Positions 34,248-44,427 are shown, numbered from the stretch's first letter. The stretch: 64,000 nt of DNA from Microbacterium sp. cf046 (GCF_900114345.1 NZ_FOZJ01000001.1:930001-994000), one strand, 5' to 3'. Program-made: numbers and translations. Notes: generated by a model from the sequence alone, not told the origin.

Positions 34248-35693
34248 TCAGGCGTCCTCGGCCCGGATGCCCGCAGTCGACTCGATCACCGGGCGCATCT
34301 TCTTCTCGAGCGCCTCGAAGAACATCGAGAGCGGGAACTCGTCGTCCATGACCGCGTCGGTGTAGCCCTTCGGAAGCCCGGCGAGCACGTCGTCGGGCAG
34401 ACCGCGCGCCCACCGCGAGGCCGGGTGGGGCGTGAGCGTCGAGCGGACCAGCTCGTAGGCGGCCAGCCAGTGCGCGGTCTTCGGGCGGTCGATCGAGCGC
34501 CAGTACAGCTCGTCGATCGCATCGCTCAGCTCGACCACCGCGGAGGGCACGTTCGGCCAGTCGAAGGTCAGTGCCGTGTCGGTCCAGTGCAGGACGCCCC
34601 GCTGGTGCAGCCAGGCGAACAGCAGCTGACCGCCGACCGCGTCGTAGTTGCGGACGCGCGAACCGGTGATCGCGAAGCGGAAGATCCGATCGAAGATCAC
34701 GGCGTACTGCACGAGCACCGCGTGCTCGAGCATCTCGGCTTCGACATCGCTGAGCGTCGCGCCGGAGGCGACACGCTCGCGCAGGCGCTTCGTGATCGCC
34801 ACGCACTCGCGGAAGGCTGTGAGGTCGCAGCGCAGCTCTTCGAGCGAGTACAGGAAGTACGGCATCCGCTGCTTGATCATGAACGGATCGAACGGCAGGT
34901 CGCCGCGCATGTGCGTGCGGTCGTGGATGATGTCCCACATCACGAACGTCCGCTCGGCCAGCGCCTGGTCCTCCAGCATCCGCGCCGCGCCCTCGGGGAG
35001 CTCGAGCTTCGTGATCTCCGACGCGGCACGCACGACCCGGCGGTAGCGCGCGGCCTCGCGGTCCTGGAAGATCGCGCCCCACGTGAACGTGGGGATCTCG
35101 CGCATCGCCACGGTCTCGGGGAACAGCACAGCCGAGTTGGTGTCGTAGCCGGGCGTGAAGTCCACCAGGCGAAGCGAGACGAAGAGCCGGTTGACGTATT
35201 CGGTCTCGAGCTCGGCGATGAACTCCGGCCAGATCACCTCGACGATGAGCGCCTCGACGTACCGATCGGACGACCCGTTCTGGGTGTACATAGGGAACAC
35301 GACGAGGTGGCGGATGCCGTCCACACGGTGCTGCTGCGGCTGGAACGCGACGAGCGAATCGTAGAAGTCCGGGACGCCGAACCCGCCGTCCGCCCACCGC
35401 TCGAAATCGTGCGCGCTCGCCGCGAGGTACTCGGCGTCGTGGGGGAAGCGATGCGAGAGCGCCCGGATGGACTCGACGACAGCTTCGACGCACGTCCGCG
35501 CCTCGGCGTGGTCGGCGGGGTCGGGAACCGAGCCGTCCTGAGCCTGGATGGCCTGGAGGGCGATCGCCGCATCCTTCAGTGAGAGCCAGGCCGGCGTGGT
35601 CTCGACACCGAGTGCGCGGCCGTCCTCGACGACCTCGGGTTCGCCGACGACGGCCTGGCGCGCACCGGTCTGGTGGGTCTGGCTGAGGGACAT
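34248..35693 (-). CDS. DUF6421-like protein of unknown function
   Basis: This 481-aa soluble protein has no membrane segments and no recognised catalytic fold. I think it belongs to the actinobacterial family named DUF6421, from its overall pattern (PDFYDSLVAFQPQQHRVDGIRHLVVFPMYTQNGSSDR near the N terminus, WDIIHDRTHMRGDLPFDPF in the middle, DAVMDDEFPLSMFFEALEKKM at the end), but this is from memory. Conserved-looking His and Asp residues in the HDRTH stretch could bind a metal. It is cotranscribed with an SDR gene and divergent from an Lrp-type regulator 73 bp away, which suggests a small metabolic unit under local control. Confidence 0.6.
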   Translation of the reverse strand: MSLSQTHQTGARQAVVGEPEVVEDGRALGVETTPAWLSLKDAAIALQAIQAQDGSVPDPADHAEARTCVEAVVESIRALSHRFPHDAEYLAASAHDFERWADGGFGVPDFYDSLVAFQPQQHRVDGIRHLVVFPMYTQNGSSDRYVEALIVEVIWPEFIAELETEYVNRLFVSLRLVDFTPGYDTNSAVLFPETVAMREIPTFTWGAIFQDREAARYRRVVRAASEITKLELPEGAARMLEDQALAERTFVMWDIIHDRTHMRGDLPFDPFMIKQRMPYFLYSLEELRCDLTAFRECVAITKRLRERVASGATLSDVEAEMLEHAVLVQYAVIFDRIFRFAITGSRVRNYDAVGGQLLFAWLHQRGVLHWTDTALTFDWPNVPSAVVELSDAIDELYWRSIDRPKTAHWLAAYELVRSTLTPHPASRWARGLPDDVLAGLPKGYTDAVMDDEFPLSMFFEALEKKMRPVIESTAGIRAEDA

Positions 35694-35718
35694 GGCAACC
35701 TCCGATCCGAGGAAGAGA

Positions 35719-35761
35719 TGGAAACATTCCGGCGATTCACCGGTTCAACCGATATTCTTCC
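35719..35761. promoter_or_regulatory. Shared divergent promoter/operator region of the Lrp and DUF6421-SDR units
   Basis: The 73-bp divergent gap contains outer TGGAA/TTCCA arms, two half-similar elements (TTCACCGG, TTCAACCG) and TATTCT at 35753-35758, 8 nt before the lrp-like ATG. A/T-richer than its surroundings, it looks like an Lrp-type operator overlapping both promoters. Confidence 0.4.
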
Positions 35762-35766
35762 ATGTC

Positions 35767-36210
35767 ATGGACGATCCTGTCGACTCAGCGATCCTCGCGG
35801 CGGTCTCGCGGGATCCGCGGGCCACGCTCGCGCAGCTGTCCGAGAACGTCGGCCTCGGCGTCTCGGCAGTCCAGGCGCGGCTGCGCCGACTCGAGAGCAC
35901 CGGCGTCATCACGGGATACCGCGCACTCCTGGACCCCGAGGCCGTCGGCCGATCGCTCTCCGCCTTCATCGAGATCACGCCGCTCGACCCCTCGCAGCCC
36001 GACAATGCCCCGGAGCTGCTCGAGCACCTGACCGCGATCGAGGCGTGCCACTCGATCGCGGGCGATGCGAGCTACATCCTGTTCGTGCGGGTCGGCACGC
36101 CTCGCGGCCTCGAAGCGCTCATCCGCGACATCCGACTCGCCGCATCCGTCAGCACGCGCACGACGGTGGTGCTGCAGACGTTCTACGAGAACCGTCCGAT
36201 GGCCCTCTGA
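35767..36210 (+). CDS. Lrp/AsnC family transcriptional regulator
   Basis: This 147-aa regulator has an N-terminal winged HTH (about residues 1-60: DSAILAAVSRDPRATLAQLSENVGLGVSAVQARLRRLESTGVI, in pieces typical of Lrp) and a C-terminal RAM/AsnC ligand domain (about 68-140, including GDASYILFVRV). Lrp-like proteins respond to amino acids. Its divergent position next to the DUF6421-SDR genes suggests it controls them and itself. The next gene on the other side is the end of the pyrimidine cluster, separated by a strong hairpin. Confidence 0.92.
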   Translation: MDDPVDSAILAAVSRDPRATLAQLSENVGLGVSAVQARLRRLESTGVITGYRALLDPEAVGRSLSAFIEITPLDPSQPDNAPELLEHLTAIEACHSIAGDASYILFVRVGTPRGLEALIRDIRLAASVSTRTTVVLQTFYENRPMAL

Positions 36211-36240
36211 CCCGGCTGGCCGCTCGACTCCCGTCTTTTC

Positions 36241-36321
36241 GCGAAACCACCCCTTCTCGCCGAGACCACCCAAGATGGGTCGACTGAACCGCGTGGATTC
36301 GGCGAGAAGAGGTGGTTTCGC
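36241..36321. terminator. Long inverted repeat between convergent lrp-like and mmsA-like genes
   Basis: Two 23-bp arms (36241-36263 and 36299-36321) are complementary except for one position; arm 1 begins GCGAAACCACC and arm 2 ends GGTGGTTTCGC. The 35-nt loop contains ACCACCC and GGGTC elements similar to the arms. It lies between two converging genes and can terminate both; the length and internal repetition suggest a dispersed repeat element used as terminator. Confidence 0.65.
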
Positions 36322-36344
36322 CAGGGGAGCAGCAGAGCCGTCCG

Positions 36345-37877
36345 CTAATCGTGCTGGGGGAAGCCCAGGTTCAGGCCGCCGTGCGACGGGTCCAGCCAAC
36401 GGCTCGTGACGGCCTTCTCCTGCGTGAAGAAGTCGAAGCCGTGCGGACCGTACGCCTTCGCGTCGCCGAACAGCGAGGCCTTCCACCCGCCGAAGGAGTG
36501 GTACGCCACCGGCACCGGGATCGGCACGTTGATGCCGATCATGCCGACGTGCACCTCGCGCTGGAAGCGCCGCGCAGCGCCGCCGTCGTTCGTGAAGATC
36601 GCCGTGCCGTTGCCGTACTGGCTGCCGTTGATGATGCCGAGGCCCTCTTCGTAGCCGTCGACGCGCACGACCGACAGCACGGGGCCGAAGATCTCGTCGC
36701 GGTACACCGTCGAGGAGGTCGGCACCTTGTCGATCAGGGTGGGTCCGAGCCAGAACCCGTCGGGGTCGCCGTCGATCTCGACATCGCGGCCGTCGACGAC
36801 GACCGAGGCCCCGTCCGCCGAGGCCACGTCGATGTACGAGGCGACCTTGTCGCGGTGCACCTGGGTGATGAGCGGGCCCATGTCGCAGCCGCGCGTGCCG
36901 TCACCGGTGCGCAGGGTGCCCATGCGCTGGCTGACCTTCTCGACGAACTCGTCGGCGATCGTGTCGACCGCGAGCACGACCGAGATCGCCATGCAGCGCT
37001 CGCCGGCCGAGCCGAAGCCGGCGTTCACGGCGGCGTCCGCAGCGAGGTCGAGGTCGGCATCCGGAAGGATCAGCATGTGGTTCTTGGCGCCGCCGAGGGC
37101 CTGCACGCGCTTGCCGTGCGAGGTCGCAGTCTCGTAGACGTACTTCGCGATCGGGGTGGAGCCGACGAACGAGATCGCCCGCACGTCGGGGTGCTCCAGC
37201 AGCGCGTCGACGGCCTCCTTGTCGCCGTGCACGACGTTCAGCACGCCGTCGGGGAGGCCTGCCTCCTTCAGCAGCGCGGCCATCCAGTTCGCGGCGCTCG
37301 GGTCCTTCTCCGAGGGCTTGAGGATCACTGCGTTGCCGGCGGCGAGCGCGATCGAGAAGAACCAGAGCGGCACCATCGCCGGGAAGTTGAACGGGCTGAT
37401 GATCCCGACGACGCCGATCGGCTGCTTGACGGTGTACACGTCGACACCGGTCGAGACGTTCTCGGAGTAGGCGCCCTTCGTGAGGTGTCCGAGCCCGCAC
37501 GCGAACTCGACGACCTCCATGCCGCGGGCGATCTCGCCGAGGGCGTCGGAGATGACCTTGCCGTGCTCCGACGTGAGGATCTCGGCGAGCTCCTGCTTGC
37601 GGGCGTTCAGCAGCTCGCGGAACGCGAACAGCACGGTCTGGCGCTTGGCGATCGATGAGTCGCGCCACTGCGCCCATGCCGCGGTCGCCGATGCGACGGC
37701 GTCGTCGACGTCGGCGGTGGAGGCGAGGCGCACCTCGCGCTGGACCTTGCCCCAGGCCGGGTTGTAGACCGGTGCCGTGCGAGTGGATGCGCCCGCCCAG
37801 GTGCCGCCGTCGACCCAGTGGTCGAGGATCGTGGTCGCGGACTCCGTTGCCGGCTCGAGTGTCGTGGTGTCAGTCAT
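36345..37877 (-). CDS. mmsA: CoA-acylating (methyl)malonate-semialdehyde dehydrogenase
   Basis: This 510-aa aldehyde dehydrogenase of the MmsA type oxidises malonate (or methylmalonate) semialdehyde with NAD+ and CoA to acetyl-CoA (or propionyl-CoA) and CO2. Landmarks: PFNFPAMVPLWFFSIALAAGN, KPSEKDPSAA, the LGGAKNHM stretch and the catalytic Cys in GSAGERCMAISV. The substitution of the usual catalytic Glu region by GGAKNHM is characteristic of the CoA-dependent group. AAGGAAG precedes the ATG. As the last gene of the pyrimidine cluster it would consume malonate semialdehyde from beta-alanine. Confidence 0.9.
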   Translation of the reverse strand: MTDTTTLEPATESATTILDHWVDGGTWAGASTRTAPVYNPAWGKVQREVRLASTADVDDAVASATAAWAQWRDSSIAKRQTVLFAFRELLNARKQELAEILTSEHGKVISDALGEIARGMEVVEFACGLGHLTKGAYSENVSTGVDVYTVKQPIGVVGIISPFNFPAMVPLWFFSIALAAGNAVILKPSEKDPSAANWMAALLKEAGLPDGVLNVVHGDKEAVDALLEHPDVRAISFVGSTPIAKYVYETATSHGKRVQALGGAKNHMLILPDADLDLAADAAVNAGFGSAGERCMAISVVLAVDTIADEFVEKVSQRMGTLRTGDGTRGCDMGPLITQVHRDKVASYIDVASADGASVVVDGRDVEIDGDPDGFWLGPTLIDKVPTSSTVYRDEIFGPVLSVVRVDGYEEGLGIINGSQYGNGTAIFTNDGGAARRFQREVHVGMIGINVPIPVPVAYHSFGGWKASLFGDAKAYGPHGFDFFTQEKAVTSRWLDPSHGGLNLGFPQHD

Positions 37878-37957
37878 GGTCTTCCTTCTTCTGGCCTCGT
37901 GGGCACGTGTCTTTCCAGGGTAAGTCGCGGTCCGCGCGACCGATAGGGCGGTGCGCG

Positions 37958-39274
37958 CTAGCCGGCGGCCTCGACGGCGGTGAGCGCCTCGTCGTAGATC
38001 GACATCGCCTGGGCGACCTCGTCGTCGGTGACGACGCACGGCGGCACCACGTGGATGCGGTTCTCCGACGCGAACGGCACGAGCCCGCGTGAGGTGAGCT
38101 CCTGCTTGAGCCGGCCGATGACCGCCGGCGCCACGGGCTCGCGCGTCGACCGGTCGGCGACCAGTTCGATCGCCCAGAAGACGCCTTCGCCCCGGACTTC
38201 GCCGATCAGGCGGTGCTTCTGCTCGAGGTCGGCCAGGCCGGGCCCGATCGCCTCCTCGCCGATGCGCCGCGCGTTCTCGACGATGCCCTCGCCCTCCATC
38301 GCGTCGATCGACGCGACGATGGATGCCGCGGCCAGCGGGTGCCCGCTGTAGGTGAGTCCCCCAGGGAAGACCCGCTCGTCGAACGTCGACGAGATCTCCT
38401 CGGAGATGATCACGCCGCCCACCGGGACGTAACCGGAGTTGACGCCCTTCGCGAAGGTGATCAGGTCGGGGACGACGTCGTAGCCCTCGAACGCGAACCA
38501 GCGACCGGTGCGGCCGAACCCGGCCATCACCTCGTCGAGGATCAGGATGATGCCGTAGCGGTCGCACAGCGCGCGCACGCCGGAGAGATACCCGGGCGGC
38601 GGAAGCAGGATGCCGGCCGTGCCGGGCACCGACTCCAGCAGGATCGCCGCGATCGTGGCCGGTCCCTCCGACTGGATGACGCGCTCGAGATGGTGCAGCG
38701 CCCGCGCCGACTCCTCCTCGGGCGTCGTCGCCCAGAACTCGCTGCGGTACAGGTAGGGGCCGAAGAAGTGCGCGTGGCCGCGGGCGTACTGGTTCGGCAT
38801 CCGCCGCCAGTCGCCGGTCGCGACGATGGCCGCGCCGGTGTTGCCGTGGTACGAGCGATAGGTCGAGAGCACCGTGTCGCGGCCGGTGTGCAGCCGGGCC
38901 ATCCGGATCGCGTTCTCGTTCGCGTCGGCGCCGCCGTTGGTGAAGAACACCTTCGCGAAGCCGTCGGGCGCCTTGCCGATGATGCGCCGGGCGGCCTGCC
39001 CGCGCGTCAGATTGGCGGTGGCGGGGCCGATCGTCGCGAGCGTCGCCGCCTGCTCCTGGATCGCCGCGACGACCGCCGGATGCTGGTGCCCGATGTTGAC
39101 GTTGACGAGCTGGCTCGCGAAATCCAGCATCCGATTGCCGGCGTGATCCCAGACGGTCGACCCGCACCCGCCTGCGATCACCGGCAGGTCGAGGTTGGCC
39201 TGGGCCAGCCAGGAGTGGAACACGAACTCGCGGTCGAGGGAGCTCGCCTGGGCGTCCAGGTCTTCATCGGTCAT
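37958..39274 (-). CDS. Class III aminotransferase (beta-alanine/GABA-pyruvate type)
   Basis: This 438-aa PLP enzyme of the omega-aminotransferase group has SQLVNVNIGHQHPAVV, FFTNGGADANENAIRMAR, YRSYHGNTGA, the LILDEVMAGFGRTG motif with the PLP Asp, and the Schiff-base Lys in FAKGVNSGYVPVGG. Beta-alanine or GABA transamination is typical. Context supports beta-alanine:pyruvate, giving malonate semialdehyde for the neighbouring MmsA. It is separated from the ABC binding-protein gene by 244 bp that contain a hairpin, so its level may differ from the upstream part. Confidence 0.88.
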   Translation of the reverse strand: MTDEDLDAQASSLDREFVFHSWLAQANLDLPVIAGGCGSTVWDHAGNRMLDFASQLVNVNIGHQHPAVVAAIQEQAATLATIGPATANLTRGQAARRIIGKAPDGFAKVFFTNGGADANENAIRMARLHTGRDTVLSTYRSYHGNTGAAIVATGDWRRMPNQYARGHAHFFGPYLYRSEFWATTPEEESARALHHLERVIQSEGPATIAAILLESVPGTAGILLPPPGYLSGVRALCDRYGIILILDEVMAGFGRTGRWFAFEGYDVVPDLITFAKGVNSGYVPVGGVIISEEISSTFDERVFPGGLTYSGHPLAAASIVASIDAMEGEGIVENARRIGEEAIGPGLADLEQKHRLIGEVRGEGVFWAIELVADRSTREPVAPAVIGRLKQELTSRGLVPFASENRIHVVPPCVVTDDEVAQAMSIYDEALTAVEAAG

Positions 39275-39457
39275 GCGTGCGGTCCCTTCGCGCGTGCGAT
39301 CGCGTCGGCGCGCTGCGCCGCCGCTCAGTGATCAACGCTCGTCTGTCGGGCACCGCGGGTCAAGCCACGAACTGTTCTGATCCGATCGCCGGGTCCGTCG
39401 AAGCGTCCGGATGCCGCCGTTCCGCCGCGGGCCACGGCGCTCCGTCTCGCTCGTCAT

Positions 39458-39495
39458 CGCTCGCCCAACGACCGGGGTCGGTCGTTGAGCGAGCG
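39458..39495. repeat. Hairpin repeat (CGCTCG..CAACGACC / GGTCGTTGAGCGAGCG)
   Basis: 16-bp arms (39458-39473 and 39480-39495) match except at one base, loop GGGGTC. The sequence resembles the 'GGTCGTTGAGCGAGCG' element frequent in Microbacterium intergenic regions. It lies downstream of the binding-protein stop (39519, minus strand) and can terminate or attenuate transcription within the cluster. The rest of the 244-bp gap holds nothing I can assign. Confidence 0.6.
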
Positions 39496-39518
39496 AAGCG
39501 ACGAAAACGCGTGGACGG

Positions 39519-40679
39519 CTAGTTGCCGCCCTCCTGCAGCTCGACCTCCAGCGGCGTGAACTCCTCGCCGAGGACGTCGATGCCGCCCTCCTCCTCGAGC
39601 TCATCCAGCGCCTTCTGGATGTACTCGTTGCTGTACGCCGTCGACGGCGGCTCCTCGGTGATGAGGTGCGCGCCGGTCTCGTTCACAGCGGCGAGCGCGC
39701 CCTCGACGGTCTGGTTCCAGGCCGCCTCGTCGATGATTCCGATTCCGTCGGGCGACGGCCAGATGAGCTTGTTGATCTCGTTCATCATCCACAGCTCGTG
39801 GCTCGGACCCCACCCTGACCCGGAGGCCAGGGTGATCGCGGCAGCCTCATCGGGGTTCTCCCGCGAGTAGACCCACCCCTTGATGACGGCCTTGAGGAAC
39901 TTCACCGCGGTGTCGGCGTACGCCTCATCCGAGGCCAGGCGCTCGGTGTCGGCCCAGACGGCGTCCTGCAGCATCGCGCCGACGGTGTCCTGGTAGCTGA
40001 TGACATTGAAGTCCTCGGGCTGGTAGAGCTCGCCGGTCTCCGGGTCGGTGGTCTCCAGCAGCTGCGCGTACTCGTTGTAGGTCATCGCCTGCGCCGCGTC
40101 GATGTCACCCTGCAGGAAGGCGTTCATGTTGAAGTCCTGCGTGATGATCTGGACGGTGGTGGCGTCGAGGTCCTCCGCGGCCATCGCCGCGAAGATCTCC
40201 CACTCGTTGCCGAAGCCCCACGAGCCGATCTTCTTGCCCTCGAAGTCGGCGACCGAGTCGATGCCCGAATCGGCCCACGACACCTGAAGGGTGCCGGAGC
40301 GCTGGAAGATCTGCGCGATGTCGGTCAGGTTCGCGCCGGCCTCGATCGATCCGAGCACTTTGGGCACCCAGGCGATCGCGAAGTCGACGTCACCGTTGGC
40401 CAGGGCATCCTGCGGAACGATGTCGCCGCCCGACGGGATGATCTCGACCTCGAGGCCCTCGTCCTTGAAGAAGCCCTGCTCGACGGCGGCGAAGTAACCG
40501 GCGAACTGAGCCTGGGGGAGCCACTGGAGCTGGAGCTTGACCGGGGTCAGCTCGCCGGAGTCGCCCGAGGCGTCCGACGAGGGCGACGTGCCGCCTCCGC
40601 CGGAGCAGGCGCTCAGGATGACGGCCGCCGACAGCGCGAATGCGCCTGTCGCGAGGCCGCGACGTGTGCTGTGTCTCAT
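39519..40679 (-). CDS. ABC substrate-binding lipoprotein, NMT1/THI5-like
   Basis: This 386-aa lipoprotein has a signal MRHSTRRGLATGAFALSAAV ending in lipobox LSAC (Cys25), then a Gly/Ser linker. The mature part is of the NMT1/SsuA type: LQLQWLPQAQFAGYFAAVEQGFF, EVEIIPSGGDIVPQDALANGDVDFA, KKIGSWGFGNEWE, NMNAFLQGDIDAAQAMTYNEY. This class binds pyrimidine-like, thiamine-precursor, taurine or nitrile ligands. Within a dihydropyrimidinase cluster, uptake of a pyrimidine or hydantoin is the reasonable guess. AAAGGAA precedes the ATG. Confidence 0.88.
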   Translation of the reverse strand: MRHSTRRGLATGAFALSAAVILSACSGGGGTSPSSDASGDSGELTPVKLQLQWLPQAQFAGYFAAVEQGFFKDEGLEVEIIPSGGDIVPQDALANGDVDFAIAWVPKVLGSIEAGANLTDIAQIFQRSGTLQVSWADSGIDSVADFEGKKIGSWGFGNEWEIFAAMAAEDLDATTVQIITQDFNMNAFLQGDIDAAQAMTYNEYAQLLETTDPETGELYQPEDFNVISYQDTVGAMLQDAVWADTERLASDEAYADTAVKFLKAVIKGWVYSRENPDEAAAITLASGSGWGPSHELWMMNEINKLIWPSPDGIGIIDEAAWNQTVEGALAAVNETGAHLITEEPPSTAYSNEYIQKALDELEEEGGIDVLGEEFTPLEVELQEGGN

Positions 40680-40773
40680 GTCGTTCCTTTCGGGTTCCCT
40701 TGCGGGATGCGGTGATGCGGGACCGGCCTCGACTGGCGAGGACGACGACCCGCCGCATCCAGCGCGGCGCGCT

Positions 40774-41600
40774 TCATTGCGCGCCTCCGACCGGGATGCG
40801 GCGGAGCACGAGGCGCTCGATGAGCGCCGTCGCGAGATAGAAGATCAGGCCGACGACGATCGCCGCGACCACGTAGGCCCAGGCGCGCGCGTACGCGCTG
40901 GTCGCGGCGGAGGTGGAGATCGCGCTGCCCAAGCCGCCGCGCGGGCCGCCGAAGTACTCCGCGACCAGCGCCGAGATCACGGCGAGCGAACTGGCGATCC
41001 GCACGCCGGTGAGCAGGTACGGCAGGGCAGTGGGGAGTGTGACGGTGCGGAAGGACTGGGCGCCGCTGGCGGCATAGCTTCGCATCAGGTCCCGGTGCAC
41101 CGGCCGGGTCTGCCGCAGACCGCGGAACGTGTTGATGAAGACCGGGACGAAGGATGCGAGCGCGGCGATCGCCTGCCGGCCGAATTGGCTGTCGGCGCCG
41201 AACATCGAGTTCAGCACCGGGGCGAGGGCGACGATCGGCACGACGGCGAGGGCTGCCACGACCGGCGCCGACATCCCGTCGATCGCGTGCCAGCGCGCGG
41301 CGAACGCGGCGAGCACGATCGCGAGGACCGTGCCCACCACGAGGCCGATCAACGCGTTCGTCCCCGTCACGAGCGCCGCTGACCAGATCGCCGGACCGAA
41401 CTCCGCGAACTGCTGCGCGATCGCCGCCGGGCTGGGCAGCAGGTAGTCCGACACGCCCACGACGGTGACGAGGAACTGCCACAGCGCGAGGCCGGTGATC
41501 CCGACCACGATCGGCGCGATGATCCGCAGGCGTCGCTCGGTCGCGGCACTCCACGCCGCGCGCGGCGGGCGGGGCGCGACATCCCGCGGGGTGACCGCCG

Positions 41601-41604
<4 letters not shown>
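40774..41604 (-). CDS. ABC transporter permease (SsuC/ThiX-like)
   Basis: This 276-aa permease has about six membrane helices and the EAA-type loop RSYAASGAQSFRTVTLPTALPYLLTG, characteristic of the nitrate/taurine/pyrimidine importer class. Its ATG overlaps the stop of the ATPase gene (ATGA). With a second permease encoded upstream it would form a heterodimeric channel. Confidence 0.9.
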
Positions 41605-42442
<838 letters not shown>

Positions 42443-42443
<1 letters not shown>

Positions 42444-43414
42444 CAGGTGGCCTCTCCTCGTCGGTAGTCCTTCAGCAGCAGTCCGAGCATCGCGACCGAT
42501 CCGGCGGCGACCAGCCCGAGGGCGATCGCGCCGAAGATCGGCGCCCACGCCTTGGACGGGTCACCCGACGCCTGGCCGGCGAACTGGATCAGCAGACGGC
42601 CGATCCCGCCCTGCAGCCCGGTCGACACCTCGGCGACCACGGCGCCGATCACGGCGTTGGCCGCGCCGAGGCGCAGCGCCGGGAGCAGGTAGGGCACGGA
42701 TGCCGGGAATCGCAGTCGCAGCAGGGTCGGCCAGTAGCCGGCCGCGTAGGTGTGCATGAGTTCGGTATGGATCCGGTCGGGGGACTGCAGCCCCCGCAGG
42801 GCGCCCACGGCGATCGGGAAGAACGCGAGATAGGAAGCGATGAGGGCGACCGACATCCAGTCCTGCCACTCGAATCCGCCGATCGAGACGCGCGATCCCC
42901 AGCTCTTCACGATCGGGGCGAACGCGATCAGCGGCACCGTCTGGCTCAGGATGATCCACGGCAGCAGACCCCACTCGACCAGGCGCCAGCGCTGCATCAC
43001 GAGGGCGAGGCCGACGCCGACGACGAGCCCCACCAGCCACCCGACGGCGGCGATGCCGAGGGTCGTCAGGCACGCCAGCGCGATGGCTCCCCACAGCGGA
43101 GGGGAGCCGTCGGCGCGGGTGACGGGCTCGAGCAGCCGCCCGATCATGTCCCACACGTGCGGCATCGCGAGGTCGGTCGTCCGCGGCAGGATCCTCGCCC
43201 CTCCGATGACCACCCCGTCGGAGGGACCCAGGAATTTGTACGCCTCCCACACGATGACGAGGAGGAGGATGCCGACGGCGCCCCAAGCCCACGCCGAGAG
43301 AGCGTGCGGGCCGGTTCGCGTGCGAGCGCGCGCCGGGCGGGCGGAACCGCGGCCCTTGTCCACGGTCTCGCCGGTCGGTTGCGTTCTCGCGGTGTCGGTC
43401 GCGGGTGAGGTCAT
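42443..43414 (-). CDS. ABC transporter permease (SsuC-like)
   Basis: This 323-aa permease has a polar, Arg-rich N terminus (about 35 residues), membrane helices from about residue 43, and the loop HTYAAGYWPTLLRLRFPASVPYLLPA. The conserved Gly of the EAA loop is kept. A long periplasmic-side stretch (about residues 70-100) precedes the core. Its ATG overlaps the TGA of the oxidoreductase gene (ATGA). It is the second permease of the importer. Confidence 0.89.
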
Positions 43415-44427
43415 GTCTTGGCCGTCACGTGCTCGGACAGGGCGGGGATCACGGTTTCGCCGTACACCCGCATCGTCTCCTCCTTGTTGTCGTGCTGGAG
43501 GTAGCCGGCGAACTGCGTCACCCCGATCTCACGGAGCTTCTGGAGCTTGGCGATGTGCTCGTCCGCCGTGCCCAGGATGCAGAACCGGTCGACGATCTCG
43601 TCGGGCACGAAGTCGACGTGGTCGTTGTCGGACTTGCCGTGCGTGTTGTAGTCGTAGCCGTGCCTGCCGGCGATGTAGTCGGTGAGCGCATCCGGGACGG
43701 CACCGTGATGGCCGTACTTCGCGACGATGTCGGCGACGTGGTTGCCGACCATGCCGCCGAACCAGCGGCACTGATCGCGCATGTGCTGCCAGTCGTCGCC
43801 GATGTACATCGGCGCGGCCACGCAGAACGCGATCGAGTCGGGGTCGCGTCCGACGTTCTCGGCCGCCTGGCGGACCGTCTTGATCATCCACGCGGCGATG
43901 TCGAGGTCGGCGAGCTGGAGGATGAAGCCGTCGCCGACCTCGCCGGTGAGCTTCAGCGCCAGCGGCCCGTACGCGGCGACCCACACCTCCAGCTCCGAGC
44001 CGTGGCTCCACGGGAACTGCAGGGTGGCGCCGTTGTACTCGACCGGACGCGAGTTGGCGAGCTCCCGGATCACGTGGATCGACTCGCGCAGCTCGCTCAT
44101 CGAGACCGGCTTGCCGTTGGTGACGCGCACCGCCGAGTCGCCGCGCCCGATTCCGCACACGGTGCGGTTGCCGTACATCTCATTCAACGTCGCGAAGACG
44201 GATGCCGTCACCGTCCAGTCCCGCGTGGCGGGATTGGTCACGAAGGGCCCGACGGTCACCCGTTTCGTCTCCGCGAGGATCGCCGAGTGGATGACGTAGG
44301 GCTCTTCCCACAGCAGGTGCGAGTCGAAGGTCCACACGTGGGTGAACCCGTGCGCCTCGGCGAGCTTCGCGAGCTGCACGGTGCGGGCCGCGGGCGGGTT
44401 GGTCTGCAGTACGACGCCGAAGTCCAT
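43411..44427 (-). CDS. LLM-class flavin/F420-dependent oxidoreductase
   Basis: This 338-aa protein has the luciferase-like (LLM) TIM-barrel pattern: MDFGVVLQTNPPAARTVQLAKLAE, GFTHVWTFDSHLLW, VGPFVTNPATRDW, GIGRGDSAVRV and ELEVWVAAYGPLALKLTGEVGDGFIL. By memory it resembles the TIGR03842 (CPS_4043) family of putative F420-dependent oxidoreductases, whose function is unknown. I chose ATG 44427 because AGGAG lies 5 nt upstream; a longer start at 44457 overlapping the hydantoinase stop (ATGA) is possible. It sits between dihydropyrimidinase and importer genes and may do the missing pyrimidine redox step. Confidence 0.85.
   Translation of the reverse strand: MDFGVVLQTNPPAARTVQLAKLAEAHGFTHVWTFDSHLLWEEPYVIHSAILAETKRVTVGPFVTNPATRDWTVTASVFATLNEMYGNRTVCGIGRGDSAVRVTNGKPVSMSELRESIHVIRELANSRPVEYNGATLQFPWSHGSELEVWVAAYGPLALKLTGEVGDGFILQLADLDIAAWMIKTVRQAAENVGRDPDSIAFCVAAPMYIGDDWQHMRDQCRWFGGMVGNHVADIVAKYGHHGAVPDALTDYIAGRHGYDYNTHGKSDNDHVDFVPDEIVDRFCILGTADEHIAKLQKLREIGVTQFAGYLQHDNKEETMRVYGETVIPALSEHVTAKT

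Noticed and set aside
37878..39167. Fusion of the MmsA-type dehydrogenase with the preceding frame
   Set aside because: The added 430 codons are out of frame with the aminotransferase that clearly occupies this DNA; a ribosome-binding site marks ATG 37877.
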